From Porphyromonas sp. (lineage in GTDB: Bacteria; Bacteroidota; Bacteroidia; Bacteroidales; Porphyromonadaceae): 48,527 nucleotides of DNA. The stretch covers positions 1-48,527 of the forward strand of contig NZ_JAUMXC010000015.1 in the NCBI RefSeq assembly GCF_030529325.1. The letters run 5' to 3'. The notes beneath the pieces were generated by a model. That model was not told the DNA's origin and did not search any database. It worked only from the letters and a program-made list of their open reading frames with translations. Both the position numbers and the translations under genes were made by a program. Shown here one piece after another: positions 16,609 through 25,400 of this stretch; the first letter of the stretch is position 1, and each line of letters starts with the position of its first letter.

Positions 16609-17280
16609 TTATTTCGTCTTCCGACACTTAAACACCGCCATGGATTTGTGGTGTATCAGTGTCACCTCTGCGCCGAAGTACTTCTCCAAGTCCGCATGAA
16701 GAGTCTCGTACGTATAGTGTGGAGCAGCAAAAAGCCCTACTCTATTCAAGACCAAGCGTACCAACGTATCCGGAAGTCGTCTATCCCCCGTGACGTATGT
16801 GCACCCATAGATCATTCCTCCGGGCTTGAGTACCCGAGCCATCTCGGAGAGAGCTTTGCTCTTGTCAGGGATAGCATGGATACCATTCATCGTCAATACA
16901 CTGTCGAACGTCGCATCCTCAAACCTCAGCCGGGTAGCATCACCCTGCTCGAGAGTCAGATGCACAAGTCCGAGGGCAGACTTACGCCTTTCGGCTATTT
17001 CTATCATGGGCTCTGCATAGTCTACACCCACTATCTGTGCAGAGGCCATACGCCTGTACTTCTCTCCCGTAAAGACCGCTGTCCCTACAGGCACGTCCAG
17101 TAACTTGCCCGAAAAGTCATCGGGGATCATATCCAAGACTTCTGCAGCTATAAGATTGTCATCGAGACCCCAGAAGGTATTCATATACAACCTTGACCAC
17201 CACTTGCTCCCCGTGATCACATCATCATATCCTGAGACATTTCCGTGGTAAGGGGTCTTTGCTCTTTTGGACTTTTTCAT
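16609..17280 (-). CDS. Class I SAM-dependent methyltransferase
   Basis: The 223-residue cytoplasmic protein has the methyltransferase 11/25 fold signature. Motif I is LLDVPVGTAVF at residues 60-70 (Pro-Val-Gly-Thr variant of the SAM loop), the acidic residue at the end of strand 2 is in IVGVDYAEPMI at 83-93, motif II/III includes LEQGDATRLRFEDATFDSVLTMNGIHAI, and LKPGGMIYGCTYV follows. The N-terminal YDDVITGSKWWSRLYMNTFWG segment is conserved in ubiquinone/menaquinone-type relatives and supports the ATG at 17280. Substrate unknown; lipid or quinone precursors are possible from the fold alone. A promoter box lies only eight bases before the start, so the mRNA may be nearly leaderless. A 55-residue ORF follows. 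Confidence 0.85.
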   Translation of the reverse strand: MKKSKRAKTPYHGNVSGYDDVITGSKWWSRLYMNTFWGLDDNLIAAEVLDMIPDDFSGKLLDVPVGTAVFTGEKYRRMASAQIVGVDYAEPMIEIAERRKSALGLVHLTLEQGDATRLRFEDATFDSVLTMNGIHAIPDKSKALSEMARVLKPGGMIYGCTYVTGDRRLPDTLVRLVLNRVGLFAAPHYTYETLHADLEKYFGAEVTLIHHKSMAVFKCRKTK

Positions 17281-17287
17281 GACATTA

Positions 17288-17319
17288 CAAAGCTACGTAG
17301 CTTATTTGTCCCTGCCAAT
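17288..17319 (-). promoter_or_regulatory. Promoter of the methyltransferase gene
   Basis: On the minus strand TAGCTTTG (17295-17288) matches TAnnTTTG, and ATTG (17319-17316) lies 20 bases further upstream as a -33 element with the TTG core kept. Initiation would fall at about 17281-17283, right at the ATG, suggesting a very short or absent leader. Confidence 0.5.
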
Positions 17320-17359
17320 ACCTATTGTTGGTTAATTTACTATCAAATTAGGGCTCAAA

Positions 17360-17405
17360 AATAAAGGAATAGGGTATCTTTCATTGAAAAAATGAAAGAT
17401 ACCCC
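17360..17405 (-). terminator. Hairpin terminator after the DUF4249 gene
   Basis: GGGTATCTTTCATT (17372-17385) pairs with AATGAAAGATACCC (17391-17404) around a five-base loop. On the minus strand it is followed by a T-rich TATTCCTTTATTTTT stretch. It lies 38 bases past the stop codon of the DUF4249 gene. Confidence 0.75.
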
Positions 17406-17442
17406 ATGTATTTTGAATTTTGGTCTTGACAGATACAGGAAG

Positions 17443-18510
17443 TTACTTGCTGACAACTTGTACTTCTACCCTCGTATAACCCAAGACTATGCCTCTACCG
17501 CCACGGACGTTTGTACTATCCAATACAGGCTCGGCAAAAGGATTGTCTGTGTCATCAGACGCATCGAAGAAGTCATTGTCATCGACACTGATGTCTTTCA
17601 GCCCAAATCTCGCACCGGCCCATTCATGATAGAAAGGATCCATACAGTTGAATACCAACTTGGTAGGTTCACTCATTTCTTCTTCCGGCAAAATGTTGAT
17701 TCTGCCCATAAGTCTCATCGTGTAGGTATCACCGACAATTTCTGAAGTAGAAAAGTAAGGGAAACGATATCCATCATCAAATTTATATGTATTCTTATTG
17801 AAGTACTTGCTGAGTTTGACAGCTGTTTGAGAAAAAATGATGTCATCAGTCACTCTCAGATTCTGTCTGGAGTATTCAACAATCCCCCCGGAATTTTTCA
17901 CTCCGCCATAGTAGCCGACAGCAATACCGACATCGGGATCCTTGTCCGACTTTTTGACCTCAACCTGCATCTTCAACACAGGAATTATTGACGATGAGCG
18001 TGGCTGGGGGTAAAAGGCATCTACAGGAGCGCGAGCAATCTCACGCTTCATCACCCTGAAAGTAGGAGGTACAGGTAAATAGACCTCAACAGACACCGGC
18101 TCCAAATCAGGAGAAGAGACCTCAAAGCGCACCTTGTCACCGGGTCTCGGTCTCGCCATTCCCTTGTAGAAACACTCGAACCCTCTTGCCGGATAGAATC
18201 CGCGACCCGGAGAATCATCCAAATCTCCGAAATGCACGGTCCGAGTCTCTGCAAGTTTGTCATTGATATAACACTCCACCGTAGCCTCTTTGACTCCGAA
18301 AGCCTCATACAGCCTATCCCTCTGGTAAGTAGCATTCACCGGCAAGGTCTTGGAGATATAGAGCCTGGGGAGAGAGTCTGCCACGACCTCACCATTGACG
18401 ACCAAACGTGGGTTGCGGGACATAGACTTATCAATCTCAAGAGTTTTTTCCATCTTGTCACAAGCCAAAAAGAGAGGAAGCAGAGATAGAAATATAAGTA
18501 TTCGTTTCAT
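17443..18510 (-). CDS. DUF4249 lipoprotein
   Basis: The 355-residue product has a lipoprotein signal peptide with FLAC at Cys17. The following pattern NPRLVVNGEVVADSLPRLYI, then VKEATVECYINDKLAETRTV and GDKVRFEVSSPDLEPVSVEVYLP, is that of the DUF4249 family. These beta-sandwich lipoproteins are nearly always encoded next to a TonB-dependent receptor and probably form its outer-membrane partner. Here the receptor gene ends only four bases upstream, which fits a translationally linked pair. The C terminus VLGYTRVEVQVVSK also fits. The ligand is unknown. Confidence 0.88.
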   Translation of the reverse strand: MKRILIFLSLLPLFLACDKMEKTLEIDKSMSRNPRLVVNGEVVADSLPRLYISKTLPVNATYQRDRLYEAFGVKEATVECYINDKLAETRTVHFGDLDDSPGRGFYPARGFECFYKGMARPRPGDKVRFEVSSPDLEPVSVEVYLPVPPTFRVMKREIARAPVDAFYPQPRSSSIIPVLKMQVEVKKSDKDPDVGIAVGYYGGVKNSGGIVEYSRQNLRVTDDIIFSQTAVKLSKYFNKNTYKFDDGYRFPYFSTSEIVGDTYTMRLMGRINILPEEEMSEPTKLVFNCMDPFYHEWAGARFGLKDISVDDNDFFDASDDTDNPFAEPVLDSTNVRGGRGIVLGYTRVEVQVVSK

Positions 18511-18514
18511 TGTC

Positions 18515-20929
18515 TTAGAATTTATATGTGTATGAGACTGAAGGGATAATAGGGAATACCGAAACAGATCGGATCACTGCTCTGCTTCGAGGACCGGCGG
18601 GCATTTCGTCCAGACTCACCATGAAAGAGTTGTGTTGCATGTACGCATTGTACACACTGATGTTCCATATGCCCATGTTGCCATTCTTTTTGGGTCTGTA
18701 TATATTGAGACCCAGGTCAAGACGATGATAAGCAGGCAGAGCGTAGTTGTTGCGTTGGTCGATGAAGGAGTTCACATGGTGATCGATATCGATGTATTGC
18801 TCCTGTTGGATGGTCATACGATTTCCGGAAGAATAAGTCCATGCAGCCGACAGCTCTACATTTTTGCCAAGGCGATACATCCCCACGATATTCAATTTGT
18901 GACGGTTGTCGTACTTATCGGGAAATCTCCGTCCTCTATTGACTTCTCCATTCTTGAAGAGTCTGTCTGTCCAAGATAAGGTGTAGGCAATCCAGCCTGT
19001 AAACTTACCTTGACTTTTCCTCAACAACCACTCGAAGCCATAAGCTCTACCCGTACCTGCGGCTACTCTTTCCTGCCAGTCTATTTCAGACAGAAAAGCA
19101 GTCGCACCATCCTTATATGCAATGAGGTTATTGAGGCTCTTATAGTAGCCCTCCATCGAGACTTCATAAGCTCCGTTGTCCCAGTAGAGTCCGAGAGCTG
19201 TCTGTCGAGAGTGCATAGGTCTTACCTTCTTGGTCACAGGTACCCACATATCCGTAGGTAGGGAGATGACAGTCGTCTGCAAGAGGTGCACATACTGATT
19301 CATCTCAGCATAAGAGGCTTTGGCACTGAGATTGGGCAGTATCTCATATCTCGCCGAGAGCCTCGGCTGAGCACTGTAGTAAGTCTTCCCCTCCACGTTG
19401 ATGACCGAAGCGTGCAGACCTATATTGGTCGAAAATCTATCGCTCCACTGTATCTCATCCTCTGCATAGAGAGATAGTTCATTGGCAGAGATAGGCTCCC
19501 CCTTTGTAGACTTTGCAAGACCCTTATCCTCCTTTTTGATATCTACCCCCGATAGGTTTCTTGTCTCGATATTGGGGCGAAAATTGTGTCGGATGAGGTT
19601 AGCGCCGAAGCGGACATAATGCTTATTGGACGGTGTCCAGTCAAAGTCCGAACGCACCCCGAAGTCTCGAATACCACTCGTGATATCATATTCGAAGCCT
19701 AATGTCAGCTCCGACTGTCCGCTTTTTGAGAGCTGATAGTTGTGGTCATTTGCCGCGATCGAAGCAGCATACTCACCATAGTAGAGGTTGGTATTGGCAA
19801 AGAGATTGGATGAGAAGACATGTGTCCAGCCCAATGAGGCGAGTTTACTGCCCCACTTTGCCAAAGAGCTCGTCTCGGCGGTCAGGAAGTGTGAGTAACC
19901 GCCCTCAGTGGTCTGATAGTCCTTGGACTGAAAATCAAGGACGTCATTTCCCATATAGAGACTCAGAAAGACACGATTGCGGTCGTCAAACTTATGATTG
20001 AGCTTGAAGTTGGCATCGTAGAAGTAATATCCGGGCATTTCCTGAGAGTAGTAATTGCTTGCACTCTCCTTCGCACTCTTGTTGCTGAAATGATATGCAG
20101 CCTTCATAAGGAGATCAAGGTAAGTACGGCGTAGAGATATATTGTATGAGGTCTTTCCCTTCTTAATAGGGCCTTCGAGATTGAGACGACTGGAGACAAG
20201 ACCGATAGATGCAGTCCCCGAAAATTTCTCCATATCGCCATCCTTCATACGGACATCGAGTACCGAACTCAGACGACCTCCGAAACGAGCCGGAAAGCTA
20301 CCTTTGTATAGTGTCGAGGTCTTTATCGCATCCGGATTGAATGCCGAGAAAAGTCCGAACAAGTGATTGACATTGTACATAGGGTTACCATCGATGAGAT
20401 ACAGGTTTTCATCCTGTCCTCCACCTCTGACAATCAGCCCCGAGAATCCCTCCTGACCTCTCGCCACTCCGGGCAAGAGCTGTGCGTACTTGATGAGGTC
20501 GGCCTCCCCTAATATCGCAGGGGTACGGTTGAGATCCTCCATACTCATCTTGATACGTCCGGTATCCATCCCCTTGACTTCGGACTGCCTGTTGCCGACA
20601 ATCATGACTTCACTGAGTGCAGTACTTGCCTCGCTCAGTTCAATATTGAGTCGTGTGCTTTTTTCCACAAAAAGCGTGGTATCCTTCACGACATAACCGA
20701 CGTAATTGAATCGAAGGTGCACTTCTCCGATGGGCACTTTGATGGAGTAAAATCCGAAGTTGTTGGATGATGTCCCGGCGTTGGAGGAAATGTCATAGAT
20801 ATTTGCTCCGATAAGAGTCTCCTTACTTGTGGCATCGGTGATATAACCGCTTATGGTAGCAGTCTGAGCAGAAGCCCAAAAAGTCAGGCATGAGAGCAAC
20901 ATTCCCCATAGGAAACGATGTGATTTCAT
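18515..20929 (-). CDS. TonB-dependent receptor with N-terminal carboxypeptidase-regulatory-like domain
   Basis: The 804-residue outer membrane transporter has a signal peptide ending FWASAQ, then a CarboxypepD_reg-like domain (TISGYITDATSKETLIGANIY, residues about 24-105). The plug domain contains ENLYLIDGNPMYNVNHLFG and GSFPARFGGRLSSVLDVRMKDG. A 22-strand barrel ends PSVSYTYKF with terminal Phe. It takes up a ligand using TonB-ExbBD energy. Unlike the SusC type it is about 800 residues and is paired with a DUF4249 lipoprotein. Such pairs often have unknown substrates, with metals or organic ligands possible. No regulator is encoded beside it. An upstream box CAAAGATA (20997-21004 on the plus strand) is the complement of TATCTTTG. 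Confidence 0.92.
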   Translation of the reverse strand: MKSHRFLWGMLLSCLTFWASAQTATISGYITDATSKETLIGANIYDISSNAGTSSNNFGFYSIKVPIGEVHLRFNYVGYVVKDTTLFVEKSTRLNIELSEASTALSEVMIVGNRQSEVKGMDTGRIKMSMEDLNRTPAILGEADLIKYAQLLPGVARGQEGFSGLIVRGGGQDENLYLIDGNPMYNVNHLFGLFSAFNPDAIKTSTLYKGSFPARFGGRLSSVLDVRMKDGDMEKFSGTASIGLVSSRLNLEGPIKKGKTSYNISLRRTYLDLLMKAAYHFSNKSAKESASNYYSQEMPGYYFYDANFKLNHKFDDRNRVFLSLYMGNDVLDFQSKDYQTTEGGYSHFLTAETSSLAKWGSKLASLGWTHVFSSNLFANTNLYYGEYAASIAANDHNYQLSKSGQSELTLGFEYDITSGIRDFGVRSDFDWTPSNKHYVRFGANLIRHNFRPNIETRNLSGVDIKKEDKGLAKSTKGEPISANELSLYAEDEIQWSDRFSTNIGLHASVINVEGKTYYSAQPRLSARYEILPNLSAKASYAEMNQYVHLLQTTVISLPTDMWVPVTKKVRPMHSRQTALGLYWDNGAYEVSMEGYYKSLNNLIAYKDGATAFLSEIDWQERVAAGTGRAYGFEWLLRKSQGKFTGWIAYTLSWTDRLFKNGEVNRGRRFPDKYDNRHKLNIVGMYRLGKNVELSAAWTYSSGNRMTIQQEQYIDIDHHVNSFIDQRNNYALPAYHRLDLGLNIYRPKKNGNMGIWNISVYNAYMQHNSFMVSLDEMPAGPRSRAVIRSVSVFPIIPSVSYTYKF

Positions 20930-20996
20930 ATATAGTAATATTTTAGATATTTGACAATTAAGTCTTAGTGCTACCCATTAACAGAGCACACGAGGC

Positions 20997-21004
20997 CAAA
21001 GATA
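20997..21004 (-). promoter_or_regulatory. -7 box upstream of the TonB-dependent receptor gene
   Basis: The minus strand reads TATCTTTG, an exact TAnnTTTG match 68 bases before the start. I found no TTTG at the -33 spacing. The remaining gap 20930-21174 shows nothing else. Confidence 0.4.
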
Positions 21005-21174
21005 TAAAAAATACTTACACATAAGTGAACCCACGCTTTGGCGATCATCACTGCTCAGTGGCAGATCATCACAAACCGAAGGATAAGGAGTCCTCAGTTC
21101 TCCCTATGGGTTTTCAAGCTAAACGCATAGAGACCTCTAACCTATATTCACACAAACCGACATCCCTTTCATAT

Positions 21175-21219
21175 AAAAATAGCAGAGGAGAGATGTATTT
21201 TCTCTCCTCTGCTGTTTTT
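21175..21219 (-). terminator. Bidirectional hairpin terminator after the 226-residue lipoprotein gene
   Basis: AGCAGAGGAGAG (21181-21192) pairs perfectly with CTCTCCTCTGCT (21202-21213). The flanks are ATAAAAAT on the left and GTTTTTAT on the right, so T runs follow in both directions. Confidence 0.85.
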
Positions 21220-21239
21220 ATACGAAGCCTTATTCGGGA

Positions 21240-21920
21240 TTACTTAGCCTGCTCGAGGATATCGACAGTAAGTTCCTCTTTCAATTCGAGACCATTTTCA
21301 AATGTCAGAGTTATCAGAAGCTTTTGCTGAGGAGTCAATGGGGCTTGAACAAACTCCAGACTCATCGCCAAGGTATATTGTGTTCCGGAATTCAACGCTA
21401 AATGTTTGATCGGAGACAAGACATCTCCCGGCTCTGTTGTGTACCTTGCATGATTAGCAGATCCAAAGGTTTTTGGGTTCAATGTCTTGTCAAAGACGTG
21501 GTCAAAGGACTCAAATCTTACTCGAACCACATCCATGAGCGAACTACCTTCCGGATGAGTCTCATTGTATGCACTAAAGGCTTTTACTGAGACTTTTGAG
21601 ATCGCAAATTCTGTAGTCTCATTATCCGTTGGTGTCGCGTGAGCATACATTTTTTCTTTGGGAGTATCTCCTTTTCTTTCGGCAAGCTTGACAAATTCAC
21701 CAAAAGTCGCATCACTATACTTTGCATAGCGCTCTCCGGATAATTCAATAAGAAGCGAGGTGTGATCAGGCTTACCTGAGTCGTAAACACTACTGTTGTT
21801 CGCAACAACCTTCATAGCTTTTGGTGTCAAAATACCGGTAAAGAAATATTGCGAATTGAGGGTCAAGACCTCTTTTTGGTTAGTTTGCAAAGTCTCCTTA
21901 CTGCAAGAACCGATTACCAT
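21240..21920 (-). CDS. Hypothetical lipoprotein; signal peptide extends upstream of the only ATG
   Basis: From the ATG at 21920 the product is 226 residues starting MVIGSCSKE, which has a lipobox but no signal peptide. Upstream the frame is open for 15 more codons to a TAA at 21966-21968. It reads KKRRIILTSFVCLCA, exactly the positively charged and hydrophobic parts that are missing. A GGAG sequence lies five bases before the AAG codon at 21965-21963, where an ATG would be expected. Two ATA codons at 21953 and 21950 are other options. The true start is therefore upstream and non-standard, or an ATG has mutated to AAG. The mature protein is beta-rich and I do not recognise the family. It stands alone between nifJ and a bidirectional terminator. 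Confidence 0.7.
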   Translation of the reverse strand: MVIGSCSKETLQTNQKEVLTLNSQYFFTGILTPKAMKVVANNSSVYDSGKPDHTSLLIELSGERYAKYSDATFGEFVKLAERKGDTPKEKMYAHATPTDNETTEFAISKVSVKAFSAYNETHPEGSSLMDVVRVRFESFDHVFDKTLNPKTFGSANHARYTTEPGDVLSPIKHLALNSGTQYTLAMSLEFVQAPLTPQQKLLITLTFENGLELKEELTVDILEQAK

Positions 21921-22226
21921 TGCGCAAAGGCAAACGAATGATGTTAGTATTATCCTTCTTTTCTTTTAATCTCCTTTAATTTCGTGATTATATTGAAAAT
22001 TATTGTCCTGACCACAAGTTTCATCTTCTCCCCTGAAAGGACTTCGTATTTCGTGGCATTACAAGTTAATAAACCATTTTATGAGTATGTAAGCCCAATC
22101 CATAACATACTGCCGATCGCAAATATAAGCAAACTTACCATATACTACAAAAAAATCTAAAAAACAGATAAGATATAGTATATCCCCTTGTGATTCTCTA
22201 AGCTCCGGAGATCAGCCTCATCCCAA

Positions 22227-22306
22227 AGTCGTCTAAAACGATGAAAAAGGTTATCTAACTTGATGACGAAGGTTGTCTAACTTGTCGCAACAAGTTAGAC
22301 AACCTT
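22227..22306. repeat. Dispersed palindromic repeat, copy 1 (GTTGTCTAACTTG family)
   Basis: The arms read AAGGTTATCTAACTTGATGA (22247-22266) and AAGGTTGTCTAACTTGT (22269-22285), and the inverse ACAAGTTAGACAACCTT lies at 22290-22306. The last two form a perfect 17-base stem with a CGCA loop. A degenerate fourth arm AAAGTCGTCTAAAACGATGA lies at about 22225-22244. The reverse complement of this copy aligns with copy 2 near 29.1 kb. It sits between nifJ and the next minus-strand gene. Confidence 0.85.
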
Positions 22307-22310
22307 TTGG

Positions 22311-22480
22311 GTTGGGTTTGACACTCTGGTTTTGGGATAAAGAAATATCGAAAGAGGGCTTGGTAAGATCTGCCCAAAAGCAGAAGCCCTCGACTACCAC
22401 GTGATGGGAAGTCGAGAGCTATCTTAAAAGTGGAGAGAGTCGAAAATCGACCACTCCTTATGTAATCTGAAGGGGGAAGC
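22311..22480 (-). other. 3' flank of nifJ with a weak hairpin
   Basis: GAGGGCTT near 22354 and AAGCCCTC near 22385 could pair across a roughly 23-base loop, but no T run follows on the minus strand. I see no gene here. The region 21969-22224 upstream of the lipoprotein gene is also without features. Confidence 0.3.
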
Positions 22481-25400
22481 TTATTCAGCTGCTTGTTCGC
22501 CTTCGTTCCAGTTCATTGAAGCAAGACGCTTGTAAGTTGTATATCTGAACTTAGCGTTTTCTTCAGCTGCCTTGAAGAGTTCTTCTGCTTCTGCAGGGAA
22601 CTGCTTGAGGAGCGCGTTGTAACGAACTTCTCCCTTGAGGAAGTCTTGGAAGAGATCCCACTGTGGTTCCTTAGAGTCAACCTGGAATGGATTCTTACCT
22701 TCAGCTTCGAGCTGTGGGTTGTATCTCCAAAGGTGCCAGTAACCACACTCAACGGCGCGCTTAGCTTCGTTCTGAGTCTTACCCATACCTGCACGGAGAC
22801 CGTGAGAGATACATGGAGAGTAAGCGATGACGATAGATGGTCCATCGTATGCTTCTGCTTCCTTGATCGCCTTGAGGGTCTGCGCTTGGTTGGCACCCAT
22901 AGCTACCTGTGCCACATAGACGTAACCGTAAGTAGTTGCGATGAGACCGAGGTCTTTCTTGCGGATGCGCTTACCTGATGCGGCAAACTTGGCGATAGCA
23001 CCTACAGGTGTAGACTTAGAGCTCTGACCACCCGTATTTGAGTAAACCTCAGTGTCGAGGACAAGGATGTTGACGTTTTCACCGCTTGCGATGACGTGGT
23101 CAAGACCACCGAAACCGATATCGTATGCCCAACCGTCACCACCGATGATCCACTGTGAACGCTTCACGAGGTACTGTGACAGGTCGCGGATACCCTTGCA
23201 GTCAGGACATACACCAGCTGCTACGAGTGGACGGATCTTCTCTGCAAGTTCGCGAGTCTTAGGTCCGTCGTTGCGGTTGTCAAGCCACTCTTGTAGAAGA
23301 GTCTTGAGTTCCTCAGGAGTATTTGGATTTTCGATAAGGTTCTTAGCGTGCTCCGCAAGACGATCGCGAAGCTTCTCTGTACCCATGAGCATACCGAAAC
23401 CAAACTCTGCGTTGTCTTCGAAGAGAGAGTTTGCCCATGCAGGACCGTGACCCTTTTCGTTTACTGTATATGGAGTAGAAGGAGCCGAACCTGAGTAGAT
23501 AGACGAACAACCTGTTGCGTTTGCTACCATCTGACGATCACCAAAGAGCTGAGTGATGAGCTTGACATATGGGGTCTCACCGCAACCCGCACAAGCTCCG
23601 GAGAACTCGAATAGAGGTTGAGAGAACTGTGAGTTCTTGACGTTTGCCGAGACATCGACAAGGTGCGCCTTAGAAGTAACATCCTTGACAGAGAAGTCCC
23701 AACGTGGTACTTCGCTCATCTGGCTTTCGATAGGCTTCATCTCAAGAGCCTTACCGTTCTTATTGCCCGGACATACGTCAGCACAGTTACCGCAACCAAG
23801 ACAGTCAAGAACGTTGACCTGGATACGGAATTGCATATCTGCAAATGGCTTACCGATAGCCTTGAGAGTGTTGTATCCTTCAGGAGTCTTGCCTTGCTCT
23901 GCGCCATCGAGGACGAATGGACGGATGGTAGCGTGAGGACAGACGAACGCACACTGGTTACACTGGATACAGTTGTCGGCATTCCACTCAGGAACAAATG
24001 CAGCCACACCTCTCTTTTCAGAAGCTGCAGTGCTTTGATCCCATGTACCGTCTTCGCGACCCTTGAAAGCAGACACAGGCAGGCTGTCACCTTCTTGAGC
24101 GTTGATAGTACGTACTACGTGGTGGATAAACTCTGTGTCATCCTTGTGCATTACTGTAGCTTCAGGCTCGAGTGTTGCCCATTCAGGCTTCACAGGTACT
24201 TCGATGACTTCTGCACCACGGTCTACCGCAGCGTAGTTCATGTTGACGATGTTTTCACCCTTCTTACCGTAGCTCTTGACGATGAACTTCTTCATCTGCT
24301 CTACCGCGAGCTCGTAAGGGATGACGTTAGCGATCTTGAAGAATGCTGACTGAAGGATCGTGTTGGTACGGTTACCAAGACCGATCTCCTGAGCGATCTG
24401 TGTCGCATTGATCATGTAGAACTTGATGTTGTTCTTTGCGAGGTAAGCCTTCACCTTGTTTGGCAAGTGCTCTTCGATCTCATCAAGACCCCAGATAGAG
24501 TTGAGGAGGAAGGTGCCATTCTTACGAAGCCCCTTTGTCACATCATAAAGACGTAGGTATGCAGGCACGTGACAAGCAAGGAAGTGTGGGCTGTTGACAA
24601 GATATGTCGAACGGATAGGAGTATCACCGAAACGAAGGTGAGAACAAGTGAAACCTCCGGACTTCTTTGAGTCATAAGCGAAGTATGCCTGGCAGTATTT
24701 TTCAGTATTGTCACCGATGATCTTGACAGAGTTCTTGTTAGCACCGACAGTACCATCAGCACCAAGACCGTAGAACTTAGCTTCGAAACCGTTGTCAAAC
24801 TCCAACTCCTTCTTGAGAGGAAGAGAAGTAAACGTAACGTCATCGACGATACCGATAGTGAAACGGTTCTTAGGCATGTTCATCGCGAGGTTGTCATACA
24901 CCGCGAGGATCTGTGCAGGAGTAGTATCCTTAGATGAAAGACCATAACGACCACCTACGATGAGAGGAGCATCCTTCTTTCCGTAGTAGCAGTCCTTGAC
25001 ATCGAGGTAAAGTGGCTCACCATTTGCTCCCGGTTCCTTTGTACGGTCAAGCACAGCGATACGCTTCACGCTCTTTGGCATTGCAGCCAAGAAGTGCTTT
25101 GCAGAGAAAGGACGATAGAGGTGAACACTGAGAAGACCCACCTTGCGGCCCTTTGCCATGAGGTAGTCTACTGTCTCGCGGATAGCTTCAGTCACCGAGC
25201 CCATAGCAATGATGACATCTTCAGCATCCTCAGCACCATAGTAGTCGAAGAGGTGGTACTGACGGCCTGTGATCTTAGCGATCTCATCAAGGTACATCTG
25301 TACTGTCTCAGGCACAGTCTCATAGAATGGGTTGGATGCTTCGCGAGCCTGGAAGTAGATATCAGGATTTTGAGCTGTACCACGAGCTACAGGAGCTTCA

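Noticed and set aside
16333-17103. 256-codon plus-strand open frame
   Set aside because: It lies antisense to the methyltransferase and the small ORF, has no recognisable domain, and its composition is that of a shadow frame.
22269-22306. 17-base perfect palindrome as an ordinary nifJ terminator
   Set aside because: It lies 175 bases past the nifJ stop, has only a short T run, and the same unit recurs at three other loci, so a dispersed repeat explains it better (a terminator role remains possible).
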